Assembly: GCF_003075095.1 (NCBI RefSeq)
Contig: NZ_QCZF01000006.1
Span: forward strand, 33,593-97,592
Length of the DNA stretch: 64,000 bases
Origin: Blastococcus litoris
GTDB lineage: Bacteria > Actinomycetota > Actinomycetes > Mycobacteriales > Geodermatophilaceae
Direction: 5' to 3'
The stretch's first letter is position 1. Each line of letters begins with the position of its first letter. Under the pieces are notes generated by a model. It made no database searches. It was given only the letters and a program-made list of their open reading frames with translations, and was not told the DNA's origin. A program made the position numbers and the translations under genes. Below, in pieces: positions 25,332 through 33,722 of the stretch.

Positions 25332-26722
25332 CCATCTCCGACAGCGAACTGGAGGCGGGGCTGCGCGACCTCCGGAGCCGTGCCGACGTCATCGCACCCC
25401 CGCCCGCGGACCTCGCCCGGCGGACCCGCGAGCGCTACCGCGCACAGCGCCGGTCCCGGACGGCCCTGGCAGCCGGCGGCCTCGTGGCACTGGTCGTGTT
25501 CGTCGGCGTCCCCGTGGTCGCCTCGACCCTCGCCGACGCTCCCCGGGGCGAGGTCGCCGGCCCGGCCGGCCGCACCGTCGTCCCGTCCCCGCCGACCGGC
25601 CTCTACGCACTCCCCACGCGGGGCAGCCTGGCCGACGACGACGAGTGGCTCGGCGAGCTGGCCGCCGTGGACTGGGACCCCGTGATCCCCGACGGCTACC
25701 CGGCGGACCTGGAGGTGCCCGACCCGCCGGTGGACACGCACCGCGTCGCCTACGCCGGTGACGTCACGAGCGGCCGGGTCGCGCTGGTGCTCGGCATGGC
25801 CGGCAACACCTACGCCTACGCCTGGTTCACCGGCCCGGCCGGGGCCGACGCGGACGAGATGGTGCTGGCCACCTTCCCGTCGCAGGCCGGCCCGGACACG
25901 GTGCTGGCCCTGCGGGACGCCGCCGACCTCTCGGCTCCGACGGTGACCCTCGTCGTCGTCGCCGAGGAGGGGGACAGCGTCGAGGTCGGGCTCACCCCCG
26001 TGGTCGAGGCCGACGGGACCGTGCGGTCCGACAGCCTCCCCGTCGACGTCGAGGACGGCGTCGCGGAGGTCGACCTGGACGTGCACGCCTACCTGATGAG
26101 CCTCGGCGGCGACGTGCGCGTCCGGACCGGGGCGGGCACGGACCGGCCGTTGCAGCTGGCCGACTCCGAGCGCCTCTCCCCCGGCGCACCCGGGAGCCGC
26201 CACGACGAGGTGGCCGCCCTGGACCCGCGCGGCCTGGCGGACCGGACCTGGGCCCAGGCGTCGCTGTGGTCGACCGGCTCGGAGCTGTCCGCCTACGGCC
26301 TCGTGTTCGAGGACGCCCGCCCAACCCTCCTGGCGGCGGGGCCGCTGGGGTCGCGGGTGAACCAGTACGGCGAGCTCTACGGGATGACCCACCCCTCGGG
26401 CGCGACGAGCACCTGGTTGATCACCTACGCGCCCGACCGCCCCGACGCAGGCGTGACGACGATGCACTTCGAGCCCGCCCCCGCCGGCACGGCCCTGCTC
26501 GACCGGGTGATCGCCGTCCAGGCCATGGCGGGGATCCTCATCAGCGCGCCCTCCGGGGTGGCGGCGGAGGTGGTCGACGGCTCGGGGACCGTCCTCGCCA
26601 CGATGCCGCTGGAGCGCGGGGCCGGTGCGGCGCCCTACGCCGGTCCCGGGGTCGGCGTGACGGTCCGCATCCTGGACGCCGACGGCGACGTGCTGGCGGA
26701 GGCACCTCTCGAGGGGCAGTGA
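25328..26722 (+). CDS. Membrane-anchored partner of the ECF sigma factor, anti-sigma candidate
   Basis: A 464-residue protein. A cytoplasmic N-terminal region (about 1-45) is followed by one hydrophobic segment (about 48-70) and a large extracytoplasmic part rich in Asp, Val and Pro. I do not recognise a zinc-finger anti-sigma (HxxxCxxC) motif. The position, four-base overlap with the ECF sigma gene, and topology fit an anti-sigma or accessory sensor, in the style of proteins found beside SigE-family sigma factors. No named domain is assigned to the outer part. Confidence 0.75.
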   Translation: MTISDSELEAGLRDLRSRADVIAPPPADLARRTRERYRAQRRSRTALAAGGLVALVVFVGVPVVASTLADAPRGEVAGPAGRTVVPSPPTGLYALPTRGSLADDDEWLGELAAVDWDPVIPDGYPADLEVPDPPVDTHRVAYAGDVTSGRVALVLGMAGNTYAYAWFTGPAGADADEMVLATFPSQAGPDTVLALRDAADLSAPTVTLVVVAEEGDSVEVGLTPVVEADGTVRSDSLPVDVEDGVAEVDLDVHAYLMSLGGDVRVRTGAGTDRPLQLADSERLSPGAPGSRHDEVAALDPRGLADRTWAQASLWSTGSELSAYGLVFEDARPTLLAAGPLGSRVNQYGELYGMTHPSGATSTWLITYAPDRPDAGVTTMHFEPAPAGTALLDRVIAVQAMAGILISAPSGVAAEVVDGSGTVLATMPLERGAGAAPYAGPGVGVTVRILDADGDVLAEAPLEGQ

Positions 26723-26726
26723 GCGG

Positions 26727-26936
26727 TCAGGCCCGCCCCGACCGTCGGACCAGGAAGCCGCCCACCGCAGCGAGGACGACCCCGAGCACCAGCTGCCCGA
26801 CGCCGACCAGGGCCTGGTCGCTGGCGAACCAGGTCACCGACGAGACCAGCAGGACCAGGGCCACGCCCAGGACGAGCAGACCGACGAGGCGCTCGCGCCG
26901 GGCGTCGCGCGAACCGGGAGGCACGGGAGCCGACAT
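26727..26936 (-). CDS. Small two-helix membrane protein (69 aa)
   Basis: A short protein with a basic N-terminus (PGSRDARRERLVG) and two hydrophobic segments (about 18-36 and 42-62) joined by a short loop. It ends in basic residues (VRRSGRA). It is a typical hypothetical actinobacterial membrane peptide of unknown function. It converges on the anti-sigma-like gene with a four-base gap. Confidence 0.6.
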   Translation of the reverse strand: MSAPVPPGSRDARRERLVGLLVLGVALVLLVSSVTWFASDQALVGVGQLVLGVVLAAVGGFLVRRSGRA

Positions 26937-26965
26937 GCCGCCCACCCTGCCAGGCGGGCCGGCGC

Positions 26966-27508
26966 TCAGAGGCGGCACGCCATGACGATCTCGTCGCGGT
27001 CGTCGCCGGGGGCGACCCGGATGGCACCCGGGAGACGGCCGACCTCCTCGTACCCGAGGCCGCGGTAGAACGCGTCCACGCCCGTGCCGCCGCGCGCGGT
27101 CAGGTGCAGGAACTCCCACCCCCGGTCCCGGGCGATGCGGTGCACACCGTCCATGAGCACCCGGCCCAGCCCCTGCCCCTGGCGGGACGGGTGCACCTGC
27201 ACGCGCAGCACCGTGCCCCAGTGCCGCCGCAACGGGCTCAGCGAGCCGACGACGCTGGCGAACCCCGCCGTCCTGCCGTCGACGGTCAGCAGGGCGAGCA
27301 CGTCCCGGCCCGAGGCGACGCCCTCCAGCAGCTTGTCCAGCAGCGGCACGACGTCGTCCTCGGTCACCGGTGGCACGAACCCGACCGCCCCGCCGGCGTT
27401 GGTCACGTCGGTCCAGCAGGTGAGCAGCTCCTGGCGCAGGGTGCCGTCCACCTCGGTGACGGCACGGACCTCGGACACGGGGCTGTCGTCGCTGGGCACG
27501 GCGTCCAT
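26966..27508 (-). CDS. GNAT family N-acetyltransferase
   Basis: A 180-residue acetyl-CoA-dependent transferase. Motif A, which binds the coenzyme, is VHPSRQGQGLGRVLMDGV (residues about 106-123), and motif B is FYRGLGYEEVGRLPG near 145-160. Substrates of this superfamily range from antibiotics to ribosomal proteins and cannot be predicted here. It starts at the ATG 27508 and is divergent from the DRGH nuclease gene. Confidence 0.88.
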   Translation of the reverse strand: MDAVPSDDSPVSEVRAVTEVDGTLRQELLTCWTDVTNAGGAVGFVPPVTEDDVVPLLDKLLEGVASGRDVLALLTVDGRTAGFASVVGSLSPLRRHWGTVLRVQVHPSRQGQGLGRVLMDGVHRIARDRGWEFLHLTARGGTGVDAFYRGLGYEEVGRLPGAIRVAPGDDRDEIVMACRL

Positions 27509-27568
27509 CTTCCGCGCCGCTCCCGACGGACCGCGCAGGACCTACTGCCGTCGGCGCCCCGGCGGTCC

Positions 27569-27574
27569 TAGCGT
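27569..27574 (+). promoter_or_regulatory. -10 box of the DRGH nuclease gene, leaderless
   Basis: TAGCGT lies six bases before the ATG at 27581, and no ribosome site lies between. Confidence 0.5.
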
Positions 27575-27580
27575 TCCGCC

Positions 27581-28474
27581 ATGACAGATCTGTCCACCTC
27601 CGCCGAGGCCCTCCCGACGGCGCAGGACCTGGACGACCGGGCCGGTTACGACCCCGCCTTCCTCGGCCCCGCCGTGCCCATGCCGGCGACCGGCTCGCCG
27701 GTGCCGACCGTGCTGCTGCACTACACGCACTACAGCCTGCTGTTCCGCCCCGACCGGCGCTTCGCCGCCGTCACGGCGCACGCTCTGGACGGCGCGAGGC
27801 TGTTCTCCCTGGACCGCGACGACGACTGGAACCTCGACCCGCGGCTGGCCGCGGAGTTGCAGGCGGGTCCGGCGGTCTACGTCCGCAACGACCTCGACCG
27901 CGGTCATCTCGTGCGCCGCGCCTCGGTCTCGTGGGGGCGCGACCGGGCCGAGGCCCAGCGCGCGAACGTCGACTCCTTCTACTACACGAACGCCGCGCCG
28001 CAGGCGGCGAGGTTCAACCAGGGCAAGGACCTGTGGCTCGGCCTGGAGGACTACCTGCACGAGCACGCCGCGACGTTCGACCGGAAGCTCGTCGTCCTGG
28101 CCGGACCGGTCCTGGAGGACGGCGACCCGCCCTACCGGGGCATCCGGATCCCGTTGCGCTTCTGGAAGGTGGCCGCGTTCGTGCAGGACGGCGCCCTCGC
28201 CGCGACCGGCTACCTGCTGGACCAGACCCCGCTGGTCGACGACCTGGACGCCGCGCTCGCGGGTGCCGCGGCCGCCGGGGAGGCGCCGCCGCTCGGCCCC
28301 TTCCGCACGTTCCAGGTGCCGATCGCCGACATCGCGGCCGTGGCCGGCGTCGTGCTCGACCAGCTGGTGCCCGTCGACCGCATGGGCGCCGCCGCCACCG
28401 GGGAGGCGCCGCCGCCCGGGCAGGCGAACACCGGCTGGCTGCAGCTCTCCTCGCTCGGGGACGTCCGGCTCTGA
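27581..28474 (+). CDS. DNA/RNA non-specific endonuclease (DRGH family)
   Basis: A 297-residue protein with the active site of the NUC1 family: DRGH at residues 106-109 (NDLDRGHLVRRASVSWG), where the His is the general base, and the metal-binding Asn in YYTNAAPQAARFNQG (N137). The end of the domain, FWKVAAFVQDG, is also typical. These enzymes cut DNA and RNA without sequence preference. Unlike most secreted relatives, this protein has no signal peptide or transmembrane segment, so it would act in the cytoplasm or leave by another route. No immunity gene is obvious beside it. Confidence 0.87.
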   Translation: MTDLSTSAEALPTAQDLDDRAGYDPAFLGPAVPMPATGSPVPTVLLHYTHYSLLFRPDRRFAAVTAHALDGARLFSLDRDDDWNLDPRLAAELQAGPAVYVRNDLDRGHLVRRASVSWGRDRAEAQRANVDSFYYTNAAPQAARFNQGKDLWLGLEDYLHEHAATFDRKLVVLAGPVLEDGDPPYRGIRIPLRFWKVAAFVQDGALAATGYLLDQTPLVDDLDAALAGAAAAGEAPPLGPFRTFQVPIADIAAVAGVVLDQLVPVDRMGAAATGEAPPPGQANTGWLQLSSLGDVRL

Positions 28475-28478
28475 GGTC

Positions 28479-28508
28479 TTGTCAGGCAAGTGGCTACTTG
28501 CCTATTGT
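28479..28508 (+). promoter_or_regulatory. Promoter and perfect operator of the ArsR-VOC operon
   Basis: TTGTCA (28479-28484), 18 bases, and TATTGT (28503-28508) form the promoter, and the GTG start is six bases further. A perfect inverted repeat, AGGCAAGT / ACTTGCCT with spacer ggct, covers 28484-28503, the whole spacer between the boxes. A dimeric repressor bound there would block RNA polymerase, so this is the probable ArsR site. Confidence 0.75.
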
Positions 28509-28514
28509 CCCTCC

Positions 28515-28802
28515 GTGGGTGACGTGTTCAGGGCCCTCGCGGACCCGACCCGGCGCGCGATCCTCGACGAGCTCCAGGAGCGGAACGGCCAGACCCTGTT
28601 CGAGCTGTGCACCCGCCTGATCAGCAGGCACGGGCTCAGCTCGTCGCGGCAGGCGGTCTCGCAGCACCTGGACGTGCTCGAGGCCGCGGGCCTGGTCCGG
28701 ACCCGCCGGGAGGGTCGCTACAAGTTCCACGACCTGGACACCTCGCCCCTCCGGACGATCACCGAACGCTGGCACCTGCCCGGCGACCGAAGGGACCCCT
28801 GA
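28515..28802 (+). CDS. ArsR-family transcriptional repressor
   Basis: A 95-residue winged-helix protein: VFRALADPTRRAILDELQERNGQTLFELC, then SSSRQAVSQHLDVLEAAGLVRTRREGRYKFHDLD. The typical metal-binding Cys pair of ArsR (ELCVCD) is not present: only the single Cys of LFELCTR is seen, so it probably senses an organic molecule or works by another mechanism. The VOC gene starts one base after the stop. ArsR-VOC pairs are common in actinobacteria. Its own perfect operator overlaps the promoter just upstream. Confidence 0.93.
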   Translation: MGDVFRALADPTRRAILDELQERNGQTLFELCTRLISRHGLSSSRQAVSQHLDVLEAAGLVRTRREGRYKFHDLDTSPLRTITERWHLPGDRRDP

Positions 28803-28803
28803 C

Positions 28804-29202
28804 ATGCGGATCAACCTGGCCAGCATCCACGTCGACGACCAGCAGAAGGCCCTGCGCTTCTACACCGAGGTGCTGGGCTTCGTGAAGAAGAACGACGTGC
28901 CCCTGGGCGAGCACAGCTGGCTCACCGTCGTCGCGCCCGAGGACCCCGACGGCGTCGAGCTGGTGCTCGAGCCGAGCGACCACCCCGCCGTCCGCCCGTA
29001 CAAGGAGGCCCTCGTCGCCGACGGCATCCCCTTCACGTCGTTCGCCGTGACCGACGTGCACGCCGAGTTCGACCGGCTGAAGGGGCTGGGCGTCACCTTC
29101 ACCCAGGAGCCGGCCTCGATGGGTCCGGTGACGACGGCCGTCCTCGACGACACCTGCGGCAACCTGATCCAGATCGCGGCGATGAACGAGCCCGCGGCCT
29201 GA
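28804..29202 (+). CDS. VOC family protein (glyoxalase/bleomycin-resistance fold)
   Basis: A 132-residue vicinal oxygen chelate protein: MRINLASIHVDDQQKALRFYTEVLGF in the first half and FDRLKGLGVTFTQEPASMGPVTTAVLDDTCGNLIQIA in the second. The possible metal ligands are His9, Glu in the central strand ELVLEPS, and the equivalent of a C-terminal Glu, which here is Gln (NLIQIA), so metal binding may be weak. Such proteins bind or detoxify small electrophiles or antibiotics. It is encoded one base after the ArsR repressor that presumably controls it. Confidence 0.92.
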   Translation: MRINLASIHVDDQQKALRFYTEVLGFVKKNDVPLGEHSWLTVVAPEDPDGVELVLEPSDHPAVRPYKEALVADGIPFTSFAVTDVHAEFDRLKGLGVTFTQEPASMGPVTTAVLDDTCGNLIQIAAMNEPAA

Positions 29203-29270
29203 CCCGACCGCTCGACGTCCCGCCCGAGGCGCAAGGCCCCCGGCCTGGGGCGCGCATCCGAGGAGCGGGC

Positions 29271-30836
29271 TCAGCGGCCGCGGGTGGGCGGCTCGCCGGC
29301 GGCCCGCGCCTCCTGCGCCTTGACCGGGTCGTAGGCGCACGCGTCCGCGACGTCCGCCGCGGCGTCCTGGGTCGGGGGCGCCGATCCCGTGGACGGCGCG
29401 GCCGACGTGGACGCGGGAGCCGAGGAGGTGGTGTCCTGCGGCTCCTCCGCCCCTGCGGGCTCCTCACCGAGGGACACCGCGACGATCTCGCGCATGAGGT
29501 CGTAGTCGGGGTACGCGGGGTCGATCAGGCTTGGGTCGAAGACGACGCTGCGCACGTCGGCGTCCTTGACGAGCAGCCCGAGGTCGACGAAGTCGTCGAG
29601 CGCTGACCGCGGGATGTCGGTGCTGACGATGTCCTGCGTCGTCGCTGCCAGGCGCTGGTACTGCCGGAGCAGCGTCACGGGATCGGCAGCATCGATGATC
29701 GCGTCGATCGTGCAGCGCTGGCGGTCCATCCGGTCGTAGTCGGTCAGGCCGAACCGTCCGCGGGCGAAGGCGAGAGCGGTGGCGCCGTCCATCTCCTGGT
29801 CGGGACCCGGCGCGATGTAGGCGTCCGGCAGCGACCCGGTGCCCGGGTCGCCCCCGACCGGCACGTAGTAGTTGACGTTGACGGTGATGCCGCCGAGGGC
29901 ATCGACCAGCCGGCTGAACCCGTCGAGGTTGACCAGCACGAAGTAGTCGATGTCGAGCCCCAGCGCCTCGCCGACGCCCAGCTTGAGGAAGTCGGCACCC
30001 GGGTCGTCGGTCGGACCGAGGACATCGGGGTGGTCGGCCGGGCCGTTCCGGTAGACGGCGTTGAGCAGGCTCTCGCTCTCGCTGCCGGAGTCGAAGCCGT
30101 CCGGGTAGAGCGCGGCGAGCGGGCTGCCGGCCGGGAACGGCAGGTCCTCGAGGTTGCGCGGCAGGCTGAACAGCGTGGTGTCGCCGGTGTCGGTGTCGAT
30201 GCTGGCCACGATCACGGTGTCGGTGCGCACGCCCTCGCGGCCCTCGCCCCCGTCGCCGCCCAGGAGCAGCACGTTCACCCGCTCCTGGTCGCCGAACGGA
30301 TCGGGGGTGTCCTCGACGGTGGCAGACTCCCCGTCCTCGTCGAACACCCCGGCGATCAGGTCGCGCTGGGCCAGGGCCAGCCGGGAGGCCCACACGGCCG
30401 GCACGGCGATCGCCGCCACGAGCAGGAGGACGACGAACGCGCCGAGGGCGTGCTTCCCGCCGGGCAGCGGGCGGGGCCGCAGCAGCAGGTAGCCGACGAC
30501 GACGACCGCCACCCAGAGCAGCGCGATCACGGCGATGCCGCCGACCACCCAGAGCAGCTGGTCGGTGTCGACCGCGGTGAGCAGGACGGTGCGCCGGCCG
30601 CCCGTGGCCAGCCAGATGCCGGCGCCCACGAGGAGCACGAACAGCGCGAGCGTGACCGCGCCGAGCACGCGGCGCCCGGCCGCGAGGAACGCCGTCCCGG
30701 GCACGAGGGCGTTGAGGACGGCCAGCCCGACGGCGGAGCGGAACCGCCGCCGGCGGGCGTGCCGGGGGGCGGTGGGCCGGAGCGCGCTCGCCCCGCCCGC
30801 GGGACCGTCGGCAGGGGAGGAGGGACCGGCGCTCAC
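29271..30836 (-). CDS. LytR-CpsA-Psr (LCP) family protein
   Basis: A 521-residue membrane protein. Four hydrophobic helices lie in the first 150 residues (about 33-52, 58-78, 92-115 and 130-148), and the extracellular LCP domain covers about 185-440. The signature blocks are NVLLLGGDG, VRTDTVIVASIDTDTGDTTLFSLPRN, VNLDGFSRLVDALGGITVNV and the catalytic-Arg stretch FARGRFGLTDYDRMDRQR. A Ser/Ala/Pro-rich tail follows. LCP enzymes attach teichoic acid, arabinogalactan or other glycans to peptidoglycan. Four transmembrane helices are more than the usual single one. Confidence 0.93.
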   Translation of the reverse strand: MSAGPSSPADGPAGGASALRPTAPRHARRRRFRSAVGLAVLNALVPGTAFLAAGRRVLGAVTLALFVLLVGAGIWLATGGRRTVLLTAVDTDQLLWVVGGIAVIALLWVAVVVVGYLLLRPRPLPGGKHALGAFVVLLLVAAIAVPAVWASRLALAQRDLIAGVFDEDGESATVEDTPDPFGDQERVNVLLLGGDGGEGREGVRTDTVIVASIDTDTGDTTLFSLPRNLEDLPFPAGSPLAALYPDGFDSGSESESLLNAVYRNGPADHPDVLGPTDDPGADFLKLGVGEALGLDIDYFVLVNLDGFSRLVDALGGITVNVNYYVPVGGDPGTGSLPDAYIAPGPDQEMDGATALAFARGRFGLTDYDRMDRQRCTIDAIIDAADPVTLLRQYQRLAATTQDIVSTDIPRSALDDFVDLGLLVKDADVRSVVFDPSLIDPAYPDYDLMREIVAVSLGEEPAGAEEPQDTTSSAPASTSAAPSTGSAPPTQDAAADVADACAYDPVKAQEARAAGEPPTRGR

Positions 30837-31042
30837 GCGCCTGCCGTCGTTCCGCGCTGCCGGGTCATGGGTTCATGATCGCACCGTTGCGCCGGGAGGG
30901 GGTCGGGCGGCGGCCGGACCACCCGTACGACGGAGGCGCGCGGAGGGGTTGCCGGCGCGCAGCCGGGGAACCACCGGAGGACCGCGACCGTTGCTCCAGA
31001 CGGCGCGGGTCGCGCGTCGGCATCGGCACCCCGGAGGTCCGC

Positions 31043-31993
31043 ATGGCCCAGACATCCCCGCAGTCCGCGGTCCTGATCGAGCTGGAGCCGGTGGTCGCCG
31101 AGAACCTGGACCGGCACATCACGCTGGCGAAGGAGTGGCATCCCCACGACTACGTGCCGTGGGACGAGGGGCGGAACTTCGCCTTCCTGGGCGGCGAGGA
31201 CTGGTCGCCGGAGCAGTCGAAGCTCGACGAGACGGCGAAGGCCGCCATGTTCGTCAACCTGCTCACCGAGGACAACCTGCCCAGCTACCACCGCGAGATC
31301 GCCACGCGCTTCGGCCGCGACGGCGCGTGGGGTGAGTGGGTCGGCCGCTGGACGGCGGAGGAGGGCCGGCACGGCATCGCCATCCGCGACTACCTCGTCG
31401 TCACCCGCGGCGTCGACCCGGTCGCGCTGGAGCGGGCCCGGATGGACTACATGACGCTCGGCTACGACTCGGGGGACAAGTCGCCGCTCGAGGCGGTCGC
31501 CTACGTGTCGTTCCAGGAGCTGGCGACCCGCGTCTCGCACCGCAACACCGGGAAGGCCACCGGCGACCCGGTCGCCGACAAGCTGCTCGCCCGCATCGCC
31601 ACGGACGAGAACCTGCACATGATCTTCTACCGCAACCTCGTCACGGCCGCGTTCGACATCGACCCCGACGAGACGATGAAGGCCGTCGCGCACGAGGTCA
31701 TGCACTTCGAGATGCCCGGGGCCAACATGGCGAACTTCCGGAAGAACTCGACGATCATCGCCAAGGCCGGCATCTACGACCTGCGGCTGCACCACGACGA
31801 GGTGGTCAGCCCGATCCTGCGCAAGTGGCAGGTGTTCGAGCGCGACGACCTCGGCCCCGAGGGGGAGAAGGCGCGCGAGGAGCTCGCCGCGTTCCTGGCG
31901 GGCCTCGACGAGCAGGCGACGCGGTTCGTGGAGAGCCGGGAGCGGCTGCGCGCCCGCATGGCCGCGAGGGGCGAGGTGCCCGTCCAGGTGTGA
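31043..31993 (+). CDS. Acyl-ACP desaturase (ferritin-fold di-iron enzyme)
   Basis: A 316-residue soluble desaturase that puts a double bond in acyl-ACP chains. The di-iron ligands are visible as E76 in TEDNLPSYH, EEGRH (E106, E107, H110), and ENLH in the TDENLHMIF block near 195-198. GGAGGTCCGC before the ATG is a strong ribosome site. The length and motifs match the actinobacterial DesA1/A2-type enzymes, which work on acyl-ACP in mycobacteria. It acts on membrane-lipid fluidity and is not linked to the flanking genes. Confidence 0.94.
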   Translation: MAQTSPQSAVLIELEPVVAENLDRHITLAKEWHPHDYVPWDEGRNFAFLGGEDWSPEQSKLDETAKAAMFVNLLTEDNLPSYHREIATRFGRDGAWGEWVGRWTAEEGRHGIAIRDYLVVTRGVDPVALERARMDYMTLGYDSGDKSPLEAVAYVSFQELATRVSHRNTGKATGDPVADKLLARIATDENLHMIFYRNLVTAAFDIDPDETMKAVAHEVMHFEMPGANMANFRKNSTIIAKAGIYDLRLHHDEVVSPILRKWQVFERDDLGPEGEKAREELAAFLAGLDEQATRFVESRERLRARMAARGEVPVQV

Positions 31994-32021
31994 GCGGCGC
32001 CGTTCCGTAGGGTCGGACACC

Positions 32022-32825
32022 ATGCGGATCGCCACCTGGAACGTGAACTCGATCCGCACGCGGGCCGACCGGGTGGCGGCCTGGCTGGAGCGCAGCGACG
32101 TCGACGTCGTGGCGCTGCAGGAGACCAAGTGCCGGGACGACCAGTTCCCGGAGATGGTGTTCAGCGCCATCGGCTACGAGGTCTCGCACGTGGGCCACTC
32201 GCAGTGGAACGGCGTGGCGATCCTGTCCCGCGTCGGCATCGAGGACGTCGAGATCGGCTTCCCCGGCATGCCCTCCTGGGCCGCCAAGGAGGGGCTCGAC
32301 CCGGCCCCCGAGGCCCGGGCGCTGGGTGCCACCTGCGGCGGCGTCCGCGTGTGGAGCCTGTACGTGCCGAACGGGCGCACGCTGGCCGACCCGCACCTGC
32401 AGTACAAGCTCGAGTGGCTCGCCGCGCTGCGCACGACCGCCGCCGGCTGGCTCGCCGAGCGGCCCGAGCTGCCCACCGCCCTCGTCGGGGACTGGAACAT
32501 CGCCCCGGAGAACGACGACGTCTGGGACATGGCCGTGTTCGCGCACTCCACGCACGTCTCGCCGCCCGAGCGGGCCGCGTTCCGGGCGATCGTCGACGCG
32601 GGGTACGCCGACGTCGTCCGCCCGTACGCCCCTGGCCCCGGCGTCTACACGTACTGGGACTACACGCAGCTGCGCTTCCCCCGGCGGGAGGGCATGCGCA
32701 TCGACTTCGTGCTGGGCAACCCGGCGCTCGAGGAGCGGGTGACCGGCGCCCGCATCGACCGCGAGGAGCGCAAGGGCAAGGGCGCCAGCGACCACGCCCC
32801 GGTGATCGTCGAGCTGGCGGAGTAG
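32022..32825 (+). CDS. xth: Exodeoxyribonuclease III
   Basis: A 267-residue Mg-dependent AP endonuclease/3'-5' exonuclease of base excision repair. The motifs are MRIATWNVNSIRTR at the N-terminus, LQETKC with the metal Glu, SLYVPNGR, the catalytic GDWNIAPENDDVWD and the C-terminal SDHAPV. The length is typical for bacterial Xth. It is followed after two bases by yaaA, so the two form an oxidative-damage operon. A TAGGGT box lies eight bases before the ATG. Confidence 0.96.
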   Translation: MRIATWNVNSIRTRADRVAAWLERSDVDVVALQETKCRDDQFPEMVFSAIGYEVSHVGHSQWNGVAILSRVGIEDVEIGFPGMPSWAAKEGLDPAPEARALGATCGGVRVWSLYVPNGRTLADPHLQYKLEWLAALRTTAAGWLAERPELPTALVGDWNIAPENDDVWDMAVFAHSTHVSPPERAAFRAIVDAGYADVVRPYAPGPGVYTYWDYTQLRFPRREGMRIDFVLGNPALEERVTGARIDREERKGKGASDHAPVIVELAE

Positions 32826-32827
32826 CG

Positions 32828-33577
32828 GTGCTCGTCCTGCTGCCGCCGTCGGAGACGAAGGCCCCCGGCGGGGACGGCGCCCCGCTCGACCTCGCGGCCC
32901 TCACCGCCGCTCCCGCGCTGACCGGGGTGCGCACCGAGCTCGCCGAGGCGCTGGTGAAACTGGCCGACGACGTCCCCGCTGCCCGTCAGGCCCTCGGCCT
33001 GTCGGCGAAGCAGGACACCGAGATCGCCCGCAACGCCGAGCTCTGGACCAGTGCCACCCGCCCGGCGGTCGAGCGCTACACCGGCGTCCTCTACGACGCG
33101 CTGGACATCGCCTCGATGGGCCGGGCCCAGCGTGCGCGGGCCGGGCGGCGGCTGGCCGTGGGCTCCGCGCTCTTCGGGCTCGTCCGCGCGGAGGACCCGA
33201 TCCCGGCCTACCGGCTGTCGGCCGGCTCGGCGCTGCCGGGGCTGCCCACCCTGCGGGCGCTGTGGAAGCCCGTCCTCTCCCCCGTCCTCGTCGGCCTGGA
33301 CGAGTTCGTGGTCGACCTCCGCAGCGGTTCCTACGCGGCCCTCGCCCCGGTGCCGGGTGCGGTGACCCTCGACGTGCTGAGCGAGCGCCCCGACGGCTCC
33401 CGCTCGGTCGTGAGCCACTTCAACAAGGCGCACAAGGGCCGGGTCGCCCGTCTGCTGGCGCTGACGACCGCCGAGCCGGCCGACGTCGTGCGACTCAGGA
33501 GCCTGCTGAGGCGTGCGGGGTTGCACGTGGAACATGACGGCGGAACCGCGCTGACGCTCGTCGTCCCAGCTCCGTGA
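32828..33577 (+). CDS. yaaA: Peroxide-stress protein YaaA (DUF328)
   Basis: A 249-residue protein. The family marks are MLVLLPPSETKAPGG at the N-terminus, GVLYDALDIASM in the middle and SHFNKAHKGRVARLL near the C-terminus. YaaA proteins limit free iron and protect DNA and proteins during hydrogen peroxide stress in E. coli. Co-transcription with xth, two bases after its stop, makes sense for a DNA-damage response. Biochemical activity on DNA has been described for the family fold, but I infer only the stress role. Confidence 0.94.
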   Translation: MLVLLPPSETKAPGGDGAPLDLAALTAAPALTGVRTELAEALVKLADDVPAARQALGLSAKQDTEIARNAELWTSATRPAVERYTGVLYDALDIASMGRAQRARAGRRLAVGSALFGLVRAEDPIPAYRLSAGSALPGLPTLRALWKPVLSPVLVGLDEFVVDLRSGSYAALAPVPGAVTLDVLSERPDGSRSVVSHFNKAHKGRVARLLALTTAEPADVVRLRSLLRRAGLHVEHDGGTALTLVVPAP

Positions 33578-33617
33578 GGCCGCCCGGAGCGCCGGCGACC
33601 CCGTGATCTTCGTCAGG

Positions 33618-33635
33618 TTGGTTGCGCGCAACCAA
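33618..33635. promoter_or_regulatory. Perfect 18-bp palindrome before the SpoIIE gene at 33.7 kb
   Basis: TTGGTTGCGCGCAACCAA lies about 90 bases before the GTG of the phosphatase gene and 40 bases after the yaaA stop. A -10-like CATAAC (33646-33651) follows. It may be an operator, or a terminator of yaaA. Confidence 0.55.
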
Positions 33636-33722
33636 GGCTCCGTGACATAACGGGTACCGGACGTCGAACCGCCTGGCGTCCCGTGGTGCATCTCCAGCCT
33701 GAGGCTGGGCGGAAGGGCTGGC

